Source: Marinimicrobium sp. C6131 (GTDB lineage Bacteria > Pseudomonadota > Gammaproteobacteria > Pseudomonadales > Cellvibrionaceae). Taken from it: DNA of 64,000 nucleotides. The DNA is taken from positions 2,728,001-2,792,000 of the forward strand of contig NZ_CP110629.1 in the NCBI RefSeq assembly GCF_026153455.1. Direction: 5' to 3'. The notes under the pieces are model-generated. The model was not told the DNA's origin. It saw only the letters and a list, made by a program, of their open reading frames with translations, and did not search any database. The position numbers were made by a program, and so were the translations under genes. Within the stretch, counting starts at the first letter, position 1. Every line of letters starts with the position of its first letter. This document shows, one piece after another, positions 49,880 through 57,737 of this stretch.

Positions 49880-52800
49880 TTAGAAGCTGTAGCGAGCGCC
49901 GATGTTGTAGCGAGCGTAGCCCTGGTAGTAGCCCAGCACCTGCTCGTTTGCGCGCCCGTAGTTGCGACCACTCTCTTCGGTGAGGTTCAGACCCTCGAAG
50001 AAGACAGACAGGTTATCGGTCACGTCGTAACTGAGGTTCATGTCCACCTGACTGTAGTCCTCAACATAGATCGGGTTGTTACCTGTACCCGATGCTGTAG
50101 AGGCCAGGAAGTCATCACGCCAGTTATAGGCAATACGCGCCTGGAAGCCGTCTTTCTCATAGAAGGCAATCAGGTTGGCACTGTCACTGACACCGGTAAT
50201 GGCGAACTGAGGGTCGCGCAGAACCATGTTGTCGAACGATGTGCTCACGTCCACCATAGTGTAGTTGGCAATCACACCAAATCCAGTATCCCAGAAGTTA
50301 TGCTGGACCGCGAGTTCCCAACCATCAATGTCGACCTTCTCGTCAGAGTTGGCCGTCTCGGTGACATCGAATGGAGAGTTCGGGTCTTCACCGGGGATAC
50401 CCACAATCACGATATTGTCGCTGGCATCCAGGTAAGCGGTTTCCGGATCCGGGAAGTTGTCATAGATGTACTGGCGAATGGCGCCAACATCATTCGGAGA
50501 GATTCCGGAGTCAATCGCTGCCTGAGCGCGCTCACCCAGTGCCGGATGCGGCGTGTTTTCCAGCGGCGCCTGTTCCCGAACCACACGGGAACCGATGAAG
50601 TTCTCGACTTCTTTCTGGAAATAACCTACGGAAACGTAGCTGGCTTCACCGTAGTACCACTCGGCCGACAGGTCGAAGTTATCCGATTTGAACGGGTCCA
50701 GACCCGGAGTGCCGCGGCTGGCAGTACCTCCATTGACTCGCACACCCTGGTCATAGCTGGTGCCACCACGCAGGTTCAGCCAGTTCGGACGGGCAATACT
50801 CTGGCCGTAGGAAGCACGCAGAACCACATCAGACGTCACTTCCAGGCTCGCGTCGAGTGACGGCAGGAAGAAGTCGTAGTCACCGCTGTCGATGACCGAC
50901 TCTGCGCTACCCACCGGAGGCATATTGAACTCGTTGGCTGATACCCACTCAATCGGACCGTAGCTCTGAGCAGTGGCTGGCGTACTGACTTCGGTAGACT
51001 CATAGCGTACGCCGGCGCCCAGTCCAAACGGCATCTCCGCCAGCTCGGTTTCCCAGTTGAACTGGACATAGGCGCTGTCAGAGTCTTCATAGATTTCGTT
51101 GAACTGATCCGGCGCGGCGGCACAGTACCAGGTGGAGCCATCCGGACAATCAGCGGCACCGGCACCATCGTCGAGGTTGGTAGCGGCGTAATCGCGCACG
51201 TCTTCAAAGCTGAACGCGAAGCGCTCATTCAGCGGCGTGGTGTTGGTACCACCCAGGAAGTTCATATCCTCTTGAGAGGTTTCACCGTAGCTGCCGTCGA
51301 AACGATCCAGAATGGTTTCACGGGAGAAAAACTCGGCGGGAATGTCGCCGGCCTCGCCCAGGCCACCCCAGGTTTCACGCTGAACGTTGGAGAAAGCAGA
51401 GCGATAATCACTCTCGGTACGTGCGACACCGAACTGTAGGCGCATCGCTTCGTTGAACTCCCACTCACCGTCCAGTTGCAGCTGGTCGATTTCGTGCTTC
51501 ATCTGGCTATTGCGGAAGAAGCTACCGGAGACCTGCAGGTCTTCGGTGCGCAATGCGCTACCTCCAGCACCATCCAGCACATCGAGGATCAGTACCGGCA
51601 TTTCACCGGCCACGTTGACGGTGGTCTGGTCGCGGACATAAGCCGACACCGCGATACCCACACTGTTACCGTAAGGGTTGTTCGGGCGGGCTTCCGCCTT
51701 GGAGCTGTGGTAGTCCAGGCTCAGAGTCAGCGGGTCGATGGGGTTCCACTCGGCGTTGAAGCCAATGGAGTTGTTTTCATACAGGGCAGCCTGCTCACCG
51801 ACACCAAAGGGCAAGTCACCATTGGTCATATCTTCAGAGTACAGCAGCGGCGTCTGGACCGCCGGGGACTCTTTGTCGGTAAAGATGGTGTTCTGGCCGC
51901 CGAAGTTGAACCAACCACCCACATCGTTGTACTCGGAGTTGATCTCGTTTTCGCTGTAGGTGTAGTCCAGCGTGGTGGTCAGGTCTTCGTTGGGCGCGAA
52001 CTGCAGGGTCAACTGACCATTGGTCCGCTTGCGCTCAAATTCGGTAAAGGCGTAGCCCATCTGCTGGGGAGTAGAGTACACGTCCTCTGGAGCAGGCTGA
52101 TTGCGGTGATTACCGTTGGCAAAATCTACTCCACCCCATTCGTTGGTCACGCCCGGTTCACCGCTCCAGTCCTGAACTACGGTACCCGGGAATGAACGCC
52201 AGCCGGTACCGATCTGCGCGGCAGCCGTACCACCTTCACGCTCCTGATAGCTGGCGGTCACCGCCACACCGAATTTGCCATCAGCAAAGGTGTCGGTGTA
52301 GATACCGGAAAGCTCAGGCGTCATGCTGCTGTCGACGGAGGACTCGTCAGTGACCCCTTTGATGCCGATGGAGGCGCGGGAGTCGAGCTCCAGCGGACGA
52401 GGCGTCAGGATGTTGATGGTCGCACCCATGCCACCCGGAGGGGTGTCGGCGCGGGACGTCTTGTAGACCTCAACGGCGGTGACACTCTCTGAGGCCAGGT
52501 TGGCGAAGTCGAAAGAGCGGGAGCCGGAGGCCACGGTGGCTTCCAGAGTAGCGCCCGGCATCTGACGACCGTTCAGGGTCACCAGGTTGAAGTCTGGGCC
52601 CAGACCGCGAACGGTCACTTTGGAACCTTCACCGTCGCGACGGTCAATGGATACACCGGTGATACGCTGAAGTGATTCAGCGAGGTTGGTGTCAGGAAAC
52701 TTACCGATGTCCTCGGCGGAGATCGCATCCACGATACCGCGGGAGTCCCGCTTGATATCCATGGATCGGGTCAGACTGGCGCGAATGCCGGTCACCACGA

Positions 52801-52921
52801 TCTCTTCCAGCATGGCCTCTTCGGCCTCCTGGGCGTAGGCACCGCCGGCCAGACCGGCGAACGCGGACGACGCGACGACGGAGGCAATAAGCTTGCGCTT
52901 GAAACTGCTGTTGTTGGTCAT
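49880..52921 (-). CDS. TonB-dependent receptor (putative glucan oligosaccharide uptake)
   Basis: This 1013-residue outer-membrane receptor has a signal peptide (LIASVVASSAFAGLAGGAYAQ) and a TonB box EEIVVTG (~40). The plug domain (~45-190) contains DISAEDIGKFPDTNLAESLQRITGVSIDR and VRGLGPDFNLVTLNGRQMPG, and a 22-strand barrel ends in ARYNIGARYSF. This is the large carbohydrate-type receptor class of Xanthomonas, Caulobacter and Cellvibrionales, often next to glycosidases. The neighbours suggest uptake of beta-1,3-gluco-oligosaccharides. The ATG at 52921 has a GAGG-like element upstream, and the shared motif lies 97-142 bases before it. Confidence 0.93.
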   Translation of the reverse strand: MTNNSSFKRKLIASVVASSAFAGLAGGAYAQEAEEAMLEEIVVTGIRASLTRSMDIKRDSRGIVDAISAEDIGKFPDTNLAESLQRITGVSIDRRDGEGSKVTVRGLGPDFNLVTLNGRQMPGATLEATVASGSRSFDFANLASESVTAVEVYKTSRADTPPGGMGATINILTPRPLELDSRASIGIKGVTDESSVDSSMTPELSGIYTDTFADGKFGVAVTASYQEREGGTAAAQIGTGWRSFPGTVVQDWSGEPGVTNEWGGVDFANGNHRNQPAPEDVYSTPQQMGYAFTEFERKRTNGQLTLQFAPNEDLTTTLDYTYSENEINSEYNDVGGWFNFGGQNTIFTDKESPAVQTPLLYSEDMTNGDLPFGVGEQAALYENNSIGFNAEWNPIDPLTLSLDYHSSKAEARPNNPYGNSVGIAVSAYVRDQTTVNVAGEMPVLILDVLDGAGGSALRTEDLQVSGSFFRNSQMKHEIDQLQLDGEWEFNEAMRLQFGVARTESDYRSAFSNVQRETWGGLGEAGDIPAEFFSRETILDRFDGSYGETSQEDMNFLGGTNTTPLNERFAFSFEDVRDYAATNLDDGAGAADCPDGSTWYCAAAPDQFNEIYEDSDSAYVQFNWETELAEMPFGLGAGVRYESTEVSTPATAQSYGPIEWVSANEFNMPPVGSAESVIDSGDYDFFLPSLDASLEVTSDVVLRASYGQSIARPNWLNLRGGTSYDQGVRVNGGTASRGTPGLDPFKSDNFDLSAEWYYGEASYVSVGYFQKEVENFIGSRVVREQAPLENTPHPALGERAQAAIDSGISPNDVGAIRQYIYDNFPDPETAYLDASDNIVIVGIPGEDPNSPFDVTETANSDEKVDIDGWELAVQHNFWDTGFGVIANYTMVDVSTSFDNMVLRDPQFAITGVSDSANLIAFYEKDGFQARIAYNWRDDFLASTASGTGNNPIYVEDYSQVDMNLSYDVTDNLSVFFEGLNLTEESGRNYGRANEQVLGYYQGYARYNIGARYSF

Positions 52922-53017
52922 ATGCGAATCCTCAAACCGTTATAATTTTAATCTTGCCGATGCGGTCGATGAGTGACGACCGCTCATTTGACACTATCCC
53001 CGCATCCCGGGACTTTC

Positions 53018-53063
53018 GTCGTCCCACTTTGCCAAAACACCTCAAGGTGGCCAGTCTCACTTT
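53018..53063 (+). promoter_or_regulatory. Candidate glucan-regulon composite motif upstream of receptor
   Basis: GTCGTCCCACTTT, 13 bases, AAGGTGG, six bases, TCACTTT. Element order and spacing are identical to 43346-43391. Its right end merges with a 13-base inverted repeat (53054-53082). Confidence 0.6.
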
Positions 53064-53082
53064 ACGTTTCGTAAAGCGAGAC
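53054..53082. promoter_or_regulatory. Inverted repeat in receptor upstream region
   Basis: GTCTCACTTTACG and CGTAAAGCGAGAC pair at 12 of 13 positions across a 3-base centre. The left arm contains the CACTTT element of the composite motif. It could be an operator, or an mRNA hairpin just after the GH81 gene, whose stop is at 53089. Confidence 0.45.
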
Positions 53083-53088
53083 ACCCTT

Positions 53089-55533
53089 TCAGCCCCCGCG
53101 CGACGGCACTTTCCGGATTCCGAACGTCCCCGGAGCGACCTTCAGCCGAACCCCGTCCGAGAAGCTTACGATCCGCTCCGTATCACCAAAGTTATAAGCC
53201 AGATAGGTGGTCTGGGTGTCCGACCCAAAGACCACAGCGGCCGGATAATCGGCGGTCACCTGCCCGGCCCCGGAACGCAGATGACCCAGCTCCGTCCAGG
53301 CGTGCACCCACTGATAAGTATGGGCTCGGGTCTCACCCTCTTCCGGCGTATATTCAAAACCGGTCTCGGCCATATCCCCCAATGACGCCTCGGCGTCGGT
53401 CATGGCCCAGATATTCCACCAGATATCCCGCCAGTGCCCCTCTTCCAGTCCGGAGGGTTTACCATTGGTGGATTCACTCAAGCCCAGCGCCACATAGTCA
53501 GCCAGGTAGCCCGGATGCTGCCCGAGATGGAACACCAGTGGACTGAGGGGCAACCCCTGAATGCCCAGAATGTGGGCGTGCGCCTCGCTGAACCAGGTGG
53601 TAAACACATGCCCGGCTCCCCAGACAATGGAGGTGGTGAGTTTGTCGTAGGCATCGGGGAAGTTTCGGTAGGTCTCCGGGCGCTCGCGATAGCCGTTAAT
53701 GTCATTCCAGTATTCCCAGAAAGCGGCCGCCGTGGAGGCATGCAGGTAAACGCCCCGCTCCACCAGCTCGGGCTGTTCGGTCACCAGGCCGTACAACACC
53801 ATGGCACCGTAGGCGGTAGCCGCCTCGGAGGTCGATTCGTTATTGTTGCCCAACAGGTAATTGGCGGCCCCTGAGGCCCAGGAAAAGCCCAGAGCGGGGT
53901 CAAAATGGCGCAGATAAGGAAACTGCGGATCATCGCGGCCCGCAGCATAGTCCCGGATCAGGAGCTCAACCATCGGCCCCCAGCGGTCTTTGGCGCACCA
54001 GCCCGGGTCCACCCGACAGATTTCCGCCGCGGCGCGGACAAAGTAGCCGTAGTGAAAGTGGTGATCGTTCAGGGCCTGGTGGGTGCCAAACGACTCGTGT
54101 ACCCCCAGCACCGTGTTCCAGCGGTCGTCATAGACAAAATACCGGGCCTGCTCGGCGGGATCGGCGGTAAACCAGTCCTCCAGCTCGGATTTCAGCCAGT
54201 CGATCAACCGATTGGCCTCTGACTCAAGCCCCTCCTCCCGAGCCAACAGAGCCAGCTCGGCCACCTTGCCGTAATTCTTTCCCGCAAAATAGGTATCGGT
54301 CGCCCGGTTCCAGTCCTGCGGGTCCCGAGTCATAAAGTCATGCACCAGTGCCCGCAGGCGCCCGCCCTCATAGCTCCCGAGCCCGGAAGGAAGCCCCGGG
54401 AGCACGCCTACAAAAGACAACTGATAGTCAAAGCCGCCGGTTTCCGCAAACCGTATGACGCCACGGGCACTGCGTGCCCGATAGTCGGTAAGCACTTGCT
54501 TACTGTTTTTCCATTGCAATGGCTGAAGTCCGGCCAGGGTCTTCACCGGCTCGCCACGATAGCGGTACTGGTGGGACACCGTCACCCGGTAATCGCCCGG
54601 ATCGACCCGGTAGTCCACGCGAACCTCGTCCACGGGTTGCCGGGCATGGGTGATAAAATCCTCTATCATGGCGGCCGACGGATCAGTCTCTCCCGCCGGG
54701 AGCCAGGTCAACGTAAAGTGGCTATTGCGACTGGCGGCGGTGATCTCCGAACCCTGGACTCCGGAGAACTCCGTCTCCCCATGCCCTGTCAGTAAAAAGT
54801 GGTTCCTGTTGCCCGCCACATCGGTCCAGAGCCCCAGCGTATTGCCCTGTTGGTAGAAGATGCCTTTTCGCTGACCGTCCGCCTCCAGGGTTCGCACCTG
54901 CAAATCGCCACGGAACACGCTGAGGTAGACATAGGGGGAGCCTTGCACAAAGGTCGCCGACATCACCGGCCGGTGACCACTGCGCCACTCCAGTGAAACA
55001 CTGCCGTCACTGTAGTCCCTGACATAGGCATCCAGGCGATCAAACTGGCTATTGGCAACGGCAATACCATCGAACACCTCGCTCAGAGGCTCAGGCACCG
55101 GGTAGGTGACGCCCTTCTCCTGAACACGCAGACCGACGGGTATTCCCATCAGGCGCATCCCGCGCTCAGTAATTCTTGCCATCCACGGGTCCGGAGTAAT
55201 ATGCCCGGGGCCGTCGGGGTCATCCACCGCATGAGCACCAAAGAACGTGATGTTGCCCCACCAGCGATGGGCCATGGTGGGCTCCCGGGCCACCGGAGCG
55301 ACGACCCTTGGCTGCAAAGGCATGGGCTGTATGGTGCCGCTGCAGGACGGAACCTGCGGCCTGACCACCCCTGCGCTGGTCAATCTTGCCCCTTCTTCTT
55401 CCACGTGACACTGGTAGCTATGAGGCTGAACTCTGGAGCTGACTGAGCCGGCACCATGCTCACCAGATGGTTGGCAACCCGCCAACACAAGGCTCAATAC
55501 CACTACACTGAACACCACACTCACCCGTGACAC
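53089..55533 (-). CDS. GH81 endo-beta-1,3-glucanase lipoprotein
   Basis: This 814-residue lipoprotein has lipobox LAGC (Cys20), a beta-sandwich N-terminal part (~80-340) and the helical GH81 catalytic core (~370-790). Family stretches include NDHHFHYGYFVRAAAEI, FPYLRHFDPALGFSWASGAANYLLGNNNESTSEA (~545-570, the conserved Glu-rich catalytic region) and HWRDIWWNIWAMTDAEASL. GH81 enzymes cut beta-1,3-glucan internally by inversion. The GTG at 55533 starts the signal peptide. Transcribed toward the receptor gene with 167 bases between; the shared motif lies about 100 bases upstream. Confidence 0.94.
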   Translation of the reverse strand: MSRVSVVFSVVVLSLVLAGCQPSGEHGAGSVSSRVQPHSYQCHVEEEGARLTSAGVVRPQVPSCSGTIQPMPLQPRVVAPVAREPTMAHRWWGNITFFGAHAVDDPDGPGHITPDPWMARITERGMRLMGIPVGLRVQEKGVTYPVPEPLSEVFDGIAVANSQFDRLDAYVRDYSDGSVSLEWRSGHRPVMSATFVQGSPYVYLSVFRGDLQVRTLEADGQRKGIFYQQGNTLGLWTDVAGNRNHFLLTGHGETEFSGVQGSEITAASRNSHFTLTWLPAGETDPSAAMIEDFITHARQPVDEVRVDYRVDPGDYRVTVSHQYRYRGEPVKTLAGLQPLQWKNSKQVLTDYRARSARGVIRFAETGGFDYQLSFVGVLPGLPSGLGSYEGGRLRALVHDFMTRDPQDWNRATDTYFAGKNYGKVAELALLAREEGLESEANRLIDWLKSELEDWFTADPAEQARYFVYDDRWNTVLGVHESFGTHQALNDHHFHYGYFVRAAAEICRVDPGWCAKDRWGPMVELLIRDYAAGRDDPQFPYLRHFDPALGFSWASGAANYLLGNNNESTSEAATAYGAMVLYGLVTEQPELVERGVYLHASTAAAFWEYWNDINGYRERPETYRNFPDAYDKLTTSIVWGAGHVFTTWFSEAHAHILGIQGLPLSPLVFHLGQHPGYLADYVALGLSESTNGKPSGLEEGHWRDIWWNIWAMTDAEASLGDMAETGFEYTPEEGETRAHTYQWVHAWTELGHLRSGAGQVTADYPAAVVFGSDTQTTYLAYNFGDTERIVSFSDGVRLKVAPGTFGIRKVPSRGG

Positions 55534-55633
55534 GTCGCCCTCGCTTTTTGTTATTTGCCGCTGTCGGCGGTCCGACGCGGGTAACCGGTTTACCGGTCAT
55601 CATGCGCTATACAACCTGAATTCTGTCCCGGCC

Positions 55634-55646
55634 GTCGCCCCACTTT
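55634..55646 (+). promoter_or_regulatory. Candidate glucan-regulon motif upstream of GH81
   Basis: GTCGCCCCACTTT differs at one base from the copies upstream of GH3 and the receptor. Downstream the spacing is not conserved: ACTGGGAC and GAAGGTGACTTT follow at other distances. The site is 101-113 bases before the GH81 start, in the region shared with the divergent ECF sigma gene. Confidence 0.5.
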
Positions 55647-55693
55647 ATCCCTTTGCTAAACTGGGACGCTGAAGGTGACTTTCCTCAGGGTGC

Positions 55694-55716
55694 AACTTTT
55701 AGCGAGAAGGTGCGTA
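55694..55716 (+). promoter_or_regulatory. Possible autoregulated ECF promoter
   Basis: CAAC, 16 bases, then CGTA fits the usual ECF -35 (AAC) and -10 (CGT) elements at standard spacing, about 65 bases before the ECF sigma ATG. It is plausible for an autoregulated sigma factor, but short motifs like this are frequent. Confidence 0.4.
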
Positions 55717-55780
55717 TCGTGGCGAGGGAGACGGTGTTTGCCGCCGATAAACCTCCAGCCACTTCACATTCGGACAGGCT

Positions 55781-56356
55781 ATGGACTCAAACGACGACAT
55801 TCTGGTGGCGCTGATCGGCCGCTGCGCCATCAATGATCAACGGGCACTGAAAGAGCTGTTCGGACGCCTCGGCGGCTACCTGAACGCCGTCGCCTACCGC
55901 ATTGTGGGTTCGGAGGCGCTCAGCCAGGAGGTGCTCCAGGACGCCTTTGTGCAGATATGGCAAAACGCTGCCCGCTACCGCCCCGATATCGCCCGTCCGG
56001 TCACCTGGATCACCAGTATTGTCCGCTACCGGGCACTCGATGCATTACGTCGGGAACAGAAACACCTGAACCACCGGTCACAACCTGAGCGGGATCACGA
56101 CCCTCTGGAGTCTGTTGCGGCCGTCAGTGACCCGGAGCAGGGAGTTCAGCAGTCAGAAGTTCGGCGCTTTCTGGCACAGTGCTTCGCCAGCCTCAATGAG
56201 CGTATGCAGAATGCCATCGCCCTGGCCTACCTTGAAGGCTGGTCCCGGGAAGAGCTGGCCCGGCACTTTGCCACCAATACCAACACCATCAAGTCCTGGC
56301 TACACCGGGGCGCAGAGAGATTACGGCGATGTCTGGAAGCACAGATCGGACAATAA
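55781..56356 (+). CDS. ECF RNA polymerase sigma factor
   Basis: This 191-residue sigma70-family extracytoplasmic-function factor has region 2 around LSQEVLQDAFVQIWQNAARYRPDIARPVTWITSIVRYRALDALRR, and region 4 with RMQNAIALAYLEGWSREELARHFATNTNTIKSWLHRGAERLRRCL as the -35-binding helix-turn-helix. It overlaps the next gene, an anti-sigma factor, by 28 bases. That pairing is typical of ECF systems with a membrane-bound RskA-type partner. Targets probably include its own operon. Confidence 0.94.
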   Translation: MDSNDDILVALIGRCAINDQRALKELFGRLGGYLNAVAYRIVGSEALSQEVLQDAFVQIWQNAARYRPDIARPVTWITSIVRYRALDALRREQKHLNHRSQPERDHDPLESVAAVSDPEQGVQQSEVRRFLAQCFASLNERMQNAIALAYLEGWSREELARHFATNTNTIKSWLHRGAERLRRCLEAQIGQ

Positions 56357-57063
56357 AGCCTGACCGGCGTGCCTTTGAATACGCACTGGGCACCTTGCGG
56401 GGCAGCGAACGTCGTGCCTTTGAACGGGCCATGGCCCAGGACCCGGCGCTCGCCCGTGAGGTTCACGACTGGGAGGAGCATTTGATGGCTCTGCAGGACC
56501 CGCATGCGGGTCGTCCCCCGGCGCCCGACACTTGGGAGCGGATTGAGCAGCGCCTGGCCGGTAGCCGCCAGCGGCCGCGCCGCCGGTACTTCTCCTGGTC
56601 GAACTGGGGCTGGGGAGGGGCGGTCGCCGCGCTGGTGCTGGTCCTCGCACTCCCCATGGTACTCATATGGAAAACCGGCGCACCGCTGTGGCCAACGGGT
56701 GCCCCGCAAGCACCCAACAGCGATTATGTCGCCGTTCTGGCAGACACCGAGGGCCAACCGAGGCTCACCGCTCTGACACTCCAGGGTGGTGAAACCCTCT
56801 GGCTGCAATGGGACGAGTATCCGCAGACCGAGGGCAGCCTGCAGCTCTGGGCCGTCTCACGGCGCGATGGCCAGGCCCGCTCCCTGGCGATTTTTGACAA
56901 TGCCGAGCGGCGCACCCTGGCTCTGGACCAGGCGGCCCGGCGCCTGATCACAGACGCCGAGTACCTGTTGCTGACCGAGGAGCCGCCCGGCGGTTCGCCC
57001 CTGGACGAACCCAGCGACCGGATTCTGGCCAGAGGTGCCTGCGTGCGCCTGTCGACGAGCTAG
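56329..57063 (+). CDS. Membrane anti-sigma factor (RskA/anti-sigma-K type)
   Basis: This 244-residue protein has a cytosolic N-terminal anti-sigma part (FEYALGTLRGSERRAFERAMAQDPALAREVHDWEEHLMAL), one transmembrane helix at ~100-118 (GWGGAVAALVLVLALPMVLIW), and a periplasmic anti-sigma-K domain with ALTLQGGETLWLQWDEYP. It should hold the co-encoded ECF factor at the membrane until a periplasmic signal arrives. There is no zinc-binding HxxxCxxC motif. Confidence 0.88.
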   Translation: MSGSTDRTIKPDRRAFEYALGTLRGSERRAFERAMAQDPALAREVHDWEEHLMALQDPHAGRPPAPDTWERIEQRLAGSRQRPRRRYFSWSNWGWGGAVAALVLVLALPMVLIWKTGAPLWPTGAPQAPNSDYVAVLADTEGQPRLTALTLQGGETLWLQWDEYPQTEGSLQLWAVSRRDGQARSLAIFDNAERRTLALDQAARRLITDAEYLLLTEEPPGGSPLDEPSDRILARGACVRLSTS

Positions 57064-57098
57064 AATGAAAGAATAACGGAATACAACGGAAGGATAAT

Positions 57099-57737
57099 AT
57101 GTTTGCACGCCACTGCGCGGTTTTGCTGTTCAGCCTCGCCGTCGGTCCGCTATTGTGGGCCGAAGACGCTCCTGTGCCCGACCCCGCGTTCCAGAGCTGT
57201 GTGAAAACGCTGATGGCGGAGCACGGCTGGTCAACGCCCGCCGAAGTCACCGCCATCGAGTGTCACGGCGCGGGTATTGAACAGATTGGCGATCTGTCAG
57301 CGTTCACCGCCCTGGAAAAGCTGTCGCTCTATGACAACCACATTGAGCAGGCCCGGCTATCCGGTCTGACCAACCTGAAACACCTCAATCTGGCCCGCAA
57401 CCGCCTCAAACAGATCGCGATCAGTGAATTGCCCCAACTGGAAGAGCTGTACCTGTTTCGCAATCAGCTCGGAACCCTGACATTGCGAAATCTGGAAGCA
57501 CTGAAGGTGCTGCGGGCCAACTCCAACCGCATGCACCGGTTCGAGTACGAGGCACTGCCGGCCCTGGAAAAGATCTACCTGTTCGACAACGAGATGGAAC
57601 ACATCGATATCCATCATCTGCCGGGCATGCACTATATGGATGTCCGGGAAAACCCCATGCCGGATCCTCTTTACGAGGAGATGGACCGGATGACCCAGGT
57701 CACCATTCTGCATGACGGTAATGCCGATGACTGGTAA
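57099..57737 (+). CDS. Exported leucine-rich repeat protein
   Basis: This 212-residue protein has a signal peptide (HCAVLLFSLAVGPLLWAED, cut near residue 22) and about six leucine-rich repeats (LEKLSLYDNHIEQ, LKHLNLARNRLKQ, LEELYLFRNQLGT, LKVLRANSNRMHR, LEKIYLFDNEMEH). AAGGAT precedes the ATG. It is third in the ECF operon and overlaps the next gene by eleven bases. It could be the periplasmic sensor or a binding partner of the barrel protein; function unknown. Confidence 0.85.
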   Translation: MFARHCAVLLFSLAVGPLLWAEDAPVPDPAFQSCVKTLMAEHGWSTPAEVTAIECHGAGIEQIGDLSAFTALEKLSLYDNHIEQARLSGLTNLKHLNLARNRLKQIAISELPQLEELYLFRNQLGTLTLRNLEALKVLRANSNRMHRFEYEALPALEKIYLFDNEMEHIDIHHLPGMHYMDVRENPMPDPLYEEMDRMTQVTILHDGNADDW

